Made by a program: the position numbers and the translations under genes
Assembly (NCBI RefSeq): GCF_000003815.2
Contig: NC_049980.1
Span: forward strand, 31,230,155-31,262,276
Source: Branchiostoma floridae
Taxonomy: Eukaryota > Chordata > Leptocardii > Amphioxiformes > Branchiostomatidae
Length of the DNA stretch: 32,122 nt
Direction of reading: 5' to 3'
In this document: positions 12,501 to 23,853 of the stretch, in pieces
Layout of the letters: every line of letters starts with the position of its first letter
How positions within the stretch are numbered: position 1 is the stretch's first letter
The notes under the pieces: model-generated
The model's database searches: none
Told to the model about the DNA's origin: nothing
Seen by the model: the letters and a program-made list of their open reading frames with translations, nothing else

Positions 12501-15500
12501 AACACACTAAGTACTAGGTAAATAGTCAAGCTTTGTAAAACCAGACCAGGAAGGACCCCTACACTTTTCAATAAGTGTGTGTGTTCTTTGATGTGCTTGA
12601 GGTGTGGCTGTCCTCAAATATAGGCCTTTATGGCTTTATGTCCCAGCGGATGTCGTTCACAAAAGCTAGGTACATGTACTCATTTTCACCTATTATAAGT
12701 AAATAAAGAAAGTAGAAGCTAAATGCCTTTCCCAAAGGCACAACAGTGGGGCCTGCTAGGGATTCGAACCCAGAAACTCAGATTGTATAGACATCTATAA
12801 ATCATGGTTGTTTTTTCCTTTCTAATCTTGTTCCTTTACACTTTAAAAAGTTCTTTCAGCACAAGATGGTGCATAGGGGGATGTTCATCTCCATTTCTGT
12901 ACCCCTGGGCCACACATCTTTGTGCAATCACTACAGACAGCAGAGAACAACTCCGCCGGTAGCGACTTGCGTGTTCGACTGTCATACCCTTTCCTATGTG
13001 CTAAGTGCTAAGCAGAGAGATTGTCATGTGCCATTTTCTGTGGTATGACTCAGTTGCGGATTGAAATCACAGTGTAGCAAATGCAAGGCGAACATTCTAC
13101 CAGCTTGACCACTGCACTGATTACCTCCTTATTTAATTGCGCTTCTCAGGCCCGTCGTACATTGCCGCGCGCCTATCCGCGGGGAGGAGTCTACAAGCTC
13201 CGGATAGCGGAGTTTGCGTTACACAGACTATGATTACCTTTACACTGTACACAAAGAATGATGAAGAAGTAAACTGGAGATTTTGTTTTCTCCTGTCTGC
13301 AGGGACCTTCCGAGAGAGGTGGAGTCTTTTACACTGTTGCTGTGCAGTCGAGCCAGAAGGTCCAAAGATGCTGTTGTCGGTAAGTCATGTTTGTTTGTTT
13401 GTTTGTTTGTTTGTGTTTGTGTTTTCCTAGTGCTGTAGTCTTTCTACAGGCAATACACAATCTTCAGGAGCTAGTAGACTTATTAGCATACAACCTTGTG
13501 TTGACTTCATAGTACAATACTAAACTTTCTTTAAACACATAAGTACACACGGATCAAAATTTCCAATTTGTGCTGGAAGAAAGTTTAGCATTGTACTATT
13601 AATGATTACTACCAACACAGATTAGCTTCCATGATGATTTGTGTTGACTTTGTCTTCTATTGAATTTCGAACCTTGTCTTGGATTTGTCTTCATATTGTT
13701 AGCATGTCACTTCATAGTTTTGTTTTAAAAGTTGTATTGTCGTCCAGTCAATGACAAAAGACAGCGGATGGTGTCTGATACATCTGACCACTCCCAATCC
13801 AGTTGTTTGAGTAACTGTTTACCTTATATGTCCTAGGAATATCCTACCGTCACACATCAAATCTCTGCCCAACATTTCACAATTTAAAAAGGCAATCTAC
13901 CATCATGTATTCTCAAGTTGATAGTTTTTTTATGATTGTGAATGTTTTTATCTGTTACATTTGTATGTATATATTTACATGTATGTTTGTGTTGTATATG
14001 TTCGAACCCTGGAAGACTAGCCCTACGGGCTAAAGGGTATCTAAATAAAGGAATAAAGGAATTATAAAGGCCACTATTTTGCTCCATATCTCTAAACCAC
14101 TGTAGAAAATTAGACAAGGACACTATAGGAAGCTAGAATATACTCCCATTGCTAGCTTTAAAGATGCACTGGTCCCCTAAGCCCTACTATCCATGCCTCT
14201 GCAAAGATTCTGCTTGTGTATGAGGTGGTGTAAGGTGATGACCAGGGCTCTAGCCAGCGTTCATTTTTCCGTCAATTGACGGAAATTTGCTGCGCGTGAC
14301 GGAAAAAATTTAAAACCAATCCGTCAACCTTGATGGACAAAAATACTTGGTGGAAGCTACAGGCGGCTTGGGGACGCCATCCACGGCCGTAAAACTTACT
14401 AAAAGCCAAACACTATTTGTTTTGCTATTGTTATGATTGTTGACAATGTGTGTCGGCGACCTTTCGCATACGATAATCTCATTAAAGAACTGTTTTTCAA
14501 GGTCTCAGTTCACTCCTGGAAGCATTCTTATCAGGCATTCTACGAACTTTGATAAGTACATTTTCACAGTTTTCGCGACAATGGGAATTGGCTGACGGAA
14601 AAAAAATTCGAGCTGGCTAGAGCCCTGGTGATGACCATACTGGTATGTAGTAGATCCCTGTATGTGGTCTTTCAGATATTGAATTTCATTGTCCTTTAAA
14701 TCATCCATTTTCTACCTTCCACTATGATACTTTCAAAGTATAACATTTATTATCATTAATTACTATAAACCGCATGCTTTGATCAATGAATCTGATTCTA
14801 TACCATCCTGCAGTCCACCACCAATTTACAGTGTAATAGTCTGTGTTTGTGGTTAGAAGAGGGAGCAGCACTCAAATTACGTTTTTGGCAATATGTGCAC
14901 TGCTGCACAAATAATTAGCCCAAGATTCTAGGTGCAGAGAAAAAAAATTGGTGCACATCTCTAAAATACAATAGAAATACATTATGTACGTAACCCGACA
15001 AGGGAGATCCAGATTCACCAATGGTGAACTCACGGGTAAACCTCGTGATAAGGTGCATGCACAAAATTCCATAAGTTTTGTACCCAGACTATTTCCAGTC
15101 CATGGGAAGGCATGCGGCATAGTTCTTGTGCTTGCTAATTCCCTGGCCTACTAATCCTAGGCTTTTAGCTAGGATTTTATTATAGGGAGTCCAAATTTCT
15201 AGGTGAACCGCGCAGCAAGTGTTTGTACCCTCATTTGTGAAGTTGTGATGTTCAAGCATTGTAGGTGGGTCCGGGGGCATCCACCTTCCATGGTGCAAAT
15301 TTTTAGAGAACTTAAAGTTAAAATCATTATCATGATACAGTTGAAGACTTTAACCACAATTGACCTAGTAGCATCCCTGGTCAATCAGAATTTCATGCTT
15401 GTCAGAGGATCTGCTCCCCAGTGTAAGGGCCTCTTCAGGGCATCTTGTACGTCCAATTTCTTACTATTATTTTTACAACAGTGTGTCCAAATGACGCCAT

Positions 15501-18500
15501 GACGCATGCCTGGTCAATCAGAATTTCATGCTCGTCAGAGGATCTGCTCCCCAGTGTAAGGGCGTGTAGTGCGTCCAATTTCTTATTATTTTAAGAAAAA
15601 CGTGACTGTCCAAATGACGCCATGACGCATGCCTGGCTAAAAGCTACTAACCCCCCTCCCCTCCCGTTCCCAGATCAGTTACTGGTGGCGGCCAGTGTGA
15701 TCTTGGTTCCCAGTGCCGTAGAGAATCTTGGGGTCAGAGGTCAGTTCAGATCACCCATGTCCCAACTCATAATCCAAAATTATAGCAGCTATCACCACTC
15801 ATACTTCTTTACAATATTTACTCTATAACATAGAATCTGAATGTTAACATGGGTGTTCATGAGATGTACCTATGAGTATAAGTTAGTTCAAAGATTGTAG
15901 TGTGCATGCACATTGCGATGAAATGTGGGTAATAATATCATGTTATAGTAATGATATCCAAGTGTACACGAATGATTTTGATGCTAGTGAACCTCTACCC
16001 GTAGTATTAAATGTTGTTTCTATTCTGTAATTGTGTAATTTTTTTGTCTCCAAATAAATAGTTTAACGTATATTTTAATGTTCCCAGGAACTCATAAAAA
16101 ACAGGGCTATTTTGGATTACGGATGGCAATACATAGAAAAATTACCAAGGGCCTTTATTCAACTTAATTTGACATATTACCCACGGTGCATCACACCATG
16201 CAATTGTGCATGCGCACTTTTAACCATGAGCTAGCTTATACCTTATATCAAAACAGCATAATGATGTGTTTTACAGTAGTGTGCTACTGTAACAGTAGTG
16301 TGCTGTGCAAACCCTCAACTAACCCTGACCACTAACTCCATTAAATTATGCTGCTATTTTCCCTCACCACATCCCAGGGCTCTAGCCAGCATCCGTATTT
16401 CCGTCAATTCACGGAAATTTGCTGCGTGTGACGGACAAAATTTTGAAACCAATCCGTCAACCTTGACAGACAAAAATCTGATAAAAGCTCCTTGGTGGAA
16501 GCTACAGACGGCTTGGGGACGCCGTCCAAGGCCATAAAAGCCACACACTGTTTGTTTTGCTAATGTTATGATTGTTGACAATGTGTGTCGGTGCCCTTTC
16601 GCATACTATAATCCCATTAAAACCTGTTTTTCAAGGTCCCAGTTCAGTCTCTCTAACTCCTGGAATAGTGTTTTCGCGACAATGGGAATTGGCTGACGGA
16701 AAAAAAATCGAGCTGGCTGGAGCCCTGCCACATCCCCTCCCCTTCATTGACTTTACAATTTGTATTTCTGCTTGTAAGCTGACAGTTCAGAGTACTATTA
16801 ATAGCCTTCTGGCCTTCCGTGGATGGTTGTTAACCTTAGGGTGTAGGGTACTGCTGAAGGTTGAGGAACAAAAAAATCAAGCAACACAATGCCTGGAATT
16901 ATGCTGATGCGTAACGATTTATGATTTTTAGATAAGCCAGTAAGTGAACCACTACTAGTATTTCAATATAAGGAGTATAAGACTTCTCCCTCCCCTCCCC
17001 ATGGTGTAGTATGCTGCCACACTCATTGCCAATAAGAAACCCCATAGCTTTGTCCAAACTGTGGGTATAAGGTGTGGGAATTTTCAGAAACAGACCAAAT
17101 AGCATGGAATAATACAGGTTTATATGGACAAGGTTTCTATGCTTGTCTTTGTTTTGCCATACTAGTTTGATTTCTCGGCTTTCAGTGCATTGATACATGT
17201 AATTATAAGTGGAAAAGATTAATATGACTAGTAATGCTGTTGTGTTCTATACTTAACATGAGGTGTCTAGAACCAGCCTATTCTGCTTTGATTTCCTCTC
17301 TAATGTTTTGCGTGACATTTTAACAATATTAATAGATAAATTATACATTATAAATAGATAAATGTATACTAAGATCTATACACTATAAAACAGAACTAGT
17401 AAGACAAGGCCTTTCTTCAACTATGGTGACAAAATATGAGTAATTGATTCATATCCTGAATGGTACCCTTTTTAATTAGAAAAAAAAGCTGCATGATATT
17501 CTAGGAACTTAGACATCTGCATCTCTCCTTGCAGCATCCGTCTATGTGCCTTTGAGTAAGCTTCCCAACGGGCAGTACGTGGATGAGTGGTACCCGGTCA
17601 TCCCAGAGTCCCCCTACAAAGGAGACATGGGGTCCATCAGGATACGGGCCCACTACAGGTCCCAACTGGTGCTGCCTTTGGAGGAGTACGCAGGGCTGAA
17701 ACAGGTGGGGTTAGCATCTGTATATCCATATCTGTGTCTGTATAACAGGTATAACGGCCCGGAGTCCCCCTTCAAAGGAGACATGGGGTCCATCAGGATA
17801 CGGGCCCACTACAGGTCCCAGCTGGTGCTGCCCCAGGAGGAGTACGCAGGGCTGAAACAGGTGGGGTTAGCATCTGTATATCCGTATATGTGTCTGTATA
17901 GCCGGTATAAAGGCCCGGAGTGTCGAGGGCTGAAACAGGTGGGGTTAGCATCTGTATCCGTATCTGTGTCTGTATCTGTAATGCTAATATACAAAGATTC
18001 AATACATTTTGTATGTCTACAAAGATTTGAATTGTGTGTTCAAAACCCTGATATATCTATGAATTTACCATAAGAATACATTTATGCAGTAGAATTGTTA
18101 TAAAGAGTAAAAGTTGGAATTAGGCTGTTATTGTCAGGAACTTCAGGCCACACTGAAGTGGTGACTAGTTATCCAAGATGGTACTGCAGCCTAAAACGGA
18201 CATGTGGAGGATATACTGGTTTTGCCTAACTAGTTGTCAGACATGTGTGGGTGCCTTGAAGGTTTCAGAATCCTTCGATGGCAGTCTATGCGGAAAATCC
18301 TAAGACATGATTTACTGATTGTGAACGTGAAGTTCCTTACATTGATTATTTCTTATTATTATCATTACCCCTTGCAGCTGATAGTATCCAAAGAATTCCA
18401 CACCATCTATGCACTGGACAAGGTCTCTCCTCGCCAGCGCGCTTCTTTTTCTGAGACAGTGGAAGATGACAGATCCCTACTGTTTTGTTTTTTCATATAC

Positions 18501-21500
18501 ATATATGTGATAGATAATTATTTTCTCTTGCAGCTGATAGTATCCAAAGAATTCCACACCATCTATGCACTGGACAAGGTGTGTGCGCGGGACCGGTCTC
18601 TCCTCGCCAGCGCACTCCTGAGGGTGTTCAGGGACGAGAAGAAGGAGGCCGTTTTGCTACAAACTCTCACAACGAAGGAGATCGCTAACGAAGGTTCGTA
18701 ATATATACAGTCTAGTTAGTAGGGAAAACCTACTGGGTTTGCTGGTGTGTTTTTCTTCTTCTTGCCACTTCTTTCTTCTTATTCTTCTGTCATGAACCAA
18801 TCAAAGGTCAGAACACCAGCATATTGGCAAGTTTGTGCTGGAAAGCTGAATGCATGGAAGAAGCAGGGCAATAGTTAACATTATTGTAAAGAGAGACTAT
18901 TTGATTACATGTACTTACTAAGCATTGGCTATATCTAGACAGGTTTTGTTGAACTTTTGGGGGGTAGCAGAAGAAGACAAAGAGCCCCACTTTTTCAGCA
19001 AATTGTGGGTTCTGTGATTTTAGTAGAAATGTGGCTTGCTGTTTGTCCGTGAACCTGGGGAAGTTAGTAACATTATTGTGACAGCAGTGGTTCTTTCAGC
19101 ATGGTTAAATGACACAAAATGTGTTTCGTCTTCCACTACTTAAATTGTACATTATTTACAAATTCTTTTAATTTGTACCAGGGTTGTAGCCAGCCCAAAA
19201 TCATTTTCCGTCCCCTCAATTTTGAATGGAAATGAGCGCCAAAGGCACAGTGTGCCATTCCAAGGGGGATCCGGGAGCATGTTCCCTCGGAAAATTTTGA
19301 AATCTAGACCCTTTGAAATGCCATTTCCTGCATTTTGAGCTGTAAATTTTACTGGACCAGTAGACTAAAAAAATTACAGAAGGGTTTCAGGCTGAATTTT
19401 TTTTACATATCCATTTTTGTCCGTCACAGAGGACAGAATGGGCAAAAATTTTTTCCGTCCCCACCTGCAAAATTCCGTCAAAGGACGGAAGGACGGGCGC
19501 TGGCTACAACCCTGATTTGTACACTGGTAATTTTTGAAACTTTGTTAAATTTTGCTTGTTTCCAGATGAGAGTGCGACCCTGTTCCGAGCGACCACCCTT
19601 GCCTCCACCCTGATGGACCAGTACATGAAGATGACGGCCGTGCCCTTCCTGCACCAGGCTGTGAAGGACGTCATCACCAAGATAGCCGACAGCAAACAGT
19701 CTTGTGAGGTCAGTGTACTGTCTTGTGTGTTGTTGTGATGATATAGGTTCAAAACCGTTGTTTTGTCATTTATGTCATACCTGGGTCACAAAAATGGTTA
19801 ATACATTAGTGTTCCGGACCTGGTGTCACACGGAATACCGTATTCAGACAATTGAATTACTGATGTTACACACAATTTTTGGTCAAGGACACCAAATTTT
19901 CTAAACTTCTGTTGCATTTAGCATGGAAGCTTGCATTTTTCGGGTGGGTATATCATAGATAATACCCACCCAGCCGTTGGGCGATCCTACCCGCAGGTAA
20001 TAAACATAGGTAGAAAGGAAAATGCTGAGAAGATTTTGAAGAAAGAATTCCTTTCCACAGCTCACTCAATGACAGACAGATCTGATACTCTCTTTGTATG
20101 CAAACAACACATAAGCACATACAGCCAGGTTTTTGTTTCCTTTTTCCTTTGTTTGTTTCTCTTTCTGTTCTTCCCAGTGTCATCTTCTGTTCTCATCTGT
20201 ACAGTCTTCACTCTCTCTCTCTGTCTCCAGCATCACCCTCCCTCCTCTCTCACTTGCTGTGTGCGACCTGTTCCCGACCCTGACACCACTGTAGGTGCCG
20301 TACCCTACCTTCGTAGTCTTGTTTTCTCTTTCATTAGGGGTTGGGTACTGGTACAGAAAATTCAGCTACAGTTCATCCTCCTACACAGGGACATCCAACA
20401 GCAAAACCACCTGTCTGGATGTACCCTGCTTTCTCAACCCTTAGTTCCTGACCGCCCTGCTTATAGATATTAATGAGCTTTCCCTTATATATGCGAGACC
20501 CATTTTGAAAACTGAAAGGCCTATTCTCTGATTGGCTGACAGCTGGTTTGGGGAGGGGGGACGGAACTAACGGAGTGACGGTTGAGAAAGCAGGGTACAT
20601 CCAAACAGGCGATTTTGCCGTTGGATGTCCCTGCGTAGGAGGATGGTCCAGTTCAGATTCAGAGGATCAGGTCTGGATCTGTACCCGACCCTGACACCGC
20701 TGTAGGTGCCGTACCGTACCTTCCTAGTGTTGTTTCTTCTTTCATCAATTCTGCATATTGCCTACTGAAAGAAAGCAGGTGGTTGATTTGGTTGCCTGAC
20801 TGTGGAGTCGCCTGTATTGTGCAATGTTCTGTCTACATGTACAATACTTAGTTTAACAAAAAAGATGTGTGAGACCAGTCCATGAAAATGTCTTGAACAT
20901 TGCACCAAAGACATTACGGTTCACGACTGGATTAGATTTTCTGATCCATACAGCTTCCTTAATCCAGAGAGTGCAACTATTCTATGGACCATAGAATCTA
21001 CTCCAGTCGTGAATGTTGAGATGAAGTTGGATACGTCGTATGTAGTCACGTTTGAGACTGCATTCTTCACAATGCAGCAGCGACACCAAGCTGCAGTGTG
21101 AAGTACTGCAGCAGTGACACCTATAGCTGCAGAGTGAAGTAAAACCAGTCAGTATTGCCCTGAGGAAGGCGACAGATGGTCACTGCAGCAGGCAATTATG
21201 TACTGGTTGTGTGTACTAGGACTTTGTTAGGCTAATGTCACATTTCCACAAAGGGGTCCACCTAGGCAGATTAGGGGAATGAAAAGGATTATATAAAAGA
21301 CAACAAAACGGACAAAAATAATTCAACAGCAGTGCATATTTATTGGCATGAACTTTAATTTTTTGTTTCTGCAAACAGCCTGGCCAGACCCCAGGTAGGA
21401 ATGTGAATTGTGTTGTTACAACCTGAATAAATAAATGTGACAAAGGCCTTAGCAGTGGTTTGCCAACCTAATAAAACTGTTCCTGACATTCCTTGTGTAG

Positions 21501-23603
21501 CTGAACCCCACCAAGCTGGAGAAGGGTGCAGACGTGAACTCCAACCTAGAGACCCTGCTCAGCTTCCTCACGGAGGCAGTGGAAGCCATCTTTAAGGCCA
21601 CTGAGAGCTGTCCAAGGTGCTGAAATGTCATCTTTTTATGATAACTGCTGAAATGTCATCTTTTTATGATAACATGAGATAACAGATTAAAGTATGACTG
21701 AAGTACTGCAAGTAAGGTTCTTATTATACAACCACAGGCAATTCCCTCGCCAATAGTTGTCAGCCTGATCCTCAGCTTTCACAGCATAATGAACTCTGCT
21801 GCTACTTGCCATGATTTTATCCATTAGTGGTGTGTGTAACCATTAGATTTAGGCAATCTTTATCTCAAGATCTCTTGATTTGCAGACTAAATGTTTTGGA
21901 TTGTACAAATGTCCCTGCCTTCAAAGAAGCTTATGTTTGCACAGGCTATCAGGCTCTCAGGGTATGAACAGTCTTATAGACATTGCATGAACATTGTAAC
22001 ACTTCCGATGTTATTCCCATTGTTTTTTTTTGTATACTAACCAACTGTATCTGTTGTATCCCAGCACTCTGAGGTACATCTTTGGCTGCCTGCAGAGAGA
22101 GGTGCTGAAGAAATGGCCTGATGACACCACCATGCGCACCAGAGTTGTCAGGTTGGTACAGATGTCAGTAGTCATGTAAAACTATAGTCAAACCTGTACC
22201 AGTGACCACATCTACATAAGGACCATCTAGTTTAAGTATAGAACTGGGATGTTACGCCAACTGCAATACATCCACCCAACCAAACTTGGTCTCATGACTC
22301 ATATATTACTGTGTGGTAATATAAGTTGTATTGGTTGTATATAGTAGTTGTCCATGCATGTACTAAGCAACATGTGTAAACCTTTTTAGAATCTGTGAAA
22401 GTCTTGTCCAATTGAAAAAGTATGCCAATTATTTTCAGCGGATTCATCTTCTTGAGACTGATCTGTCCAGCTATCCTGAACCCCAGACAGTTTAATCTAC
22501 TAGCAGGTGCGTAACGCTTACTTCATATCATAAACAAGATTGGGAAGCATCCGCTATATAGTTTTGCTAAGTGTTGCATAAATGTCAATTATCCATTAAT
22601 AAGATTATTTGATATTTTCTGTACACCACTCGTTCTCTATTAGCCTTAACAACATCATTGTCAATGATAGTTGTGCACCAAGCTCTGCTCCATGGTACCA
22701 TTTTCCTTGTGTAAGCTCACACTGTGTGAGCTCGCTTGCCACCAGTTCAGGTGTTGCATGCAGTGCTCAGCAAGCTCAACTGATGCTCTTCTCTGGCAAT
22801 TCTTGTCAGTTTGTCCAGTGATAAGTTGTCAAAGATTTCTGTGAATAAGTGTGTTCCTCATAATAAAAATTTATGGTCCTCCCACATCTTGGTTCCCTGT
22901 CTGTCCACAGAGTCGCCGACCCCCACCGCTGCCAGGACTCTCACCATGGTCGCCAAGTCGCTGCAGAATCTCGCAAACCTTGTCGAGTTTGGTGCAAAAG
23001 TAAGCTGTTTTTTTTCCCACAAATTCAAGATAAAATCACAAAATACAGACTGAGTTAAGAAATGCAGATCTGATGGAAGCTGGGGTAAGACAGAGACAAA
23101 TATGATCTATAGAAGGTCATCTCTCATCTAGTTTGATGAAATATCATTATGCGATAATAACTAAATGAACAGAATCCCATCAGCTACCAGCCATGTAACC
23201 CTATAATGCTTTGTTGTTGATAGTTGATATCAACTTATTTAGGGTGGAATCTATCTTCGACCAAAAGCTGCAAATTGAAATCCATAACTGTTTTGAATTA
23301 TTAGTCTTGTCGTTTTTTTAAACAAAGAATCAGTTATCTGAGTGTTTTTCTCTCTGTCTTCAGGAACCATACATGGAAGCAGTGAATCCCTTCATTGTCA
23401 AAAACAAGGAGAGAATGATCATGTTCCTGGATGAGCTGGCGGTACGTATACCAACTTCCCCATGCCATCTAAGTCAATCTAATATTGTGTGGAGTAACTC
23501 ATCACATGCAATATGTGTGCTTAACTGATATATCTGTATCCGTATATCCAGTATAGCCACTCTTCAGCAGAACACAGATTATGTATGACTAGTATAACTG
23601 CCT

Positions 23604-23650
<47 letters not shown>

Positions 23651-23799
23651 TGTGAGTGTGTGTATGTGTGTGTGTGTGAGTGTGTGTGAGTGTGTGTGTG
23701 TGTGTGAGTGTGAGTGTGTGAGTGTGTGTATGTGTGTGAGTGTGTGTGTGTGTGTGTGTGAGTGTGTGTGTGTGTGTGTGAGTGTGTGTGTGTGTGTGT

Positions 23800-23853
<54 letters not shown>

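Noticed and set aside
19931-20473. 180-residue open frame, plus strand
   Set aside because: No recognisable domain; it runs through two repeat elements and has no conserved counterpart in RASA1.
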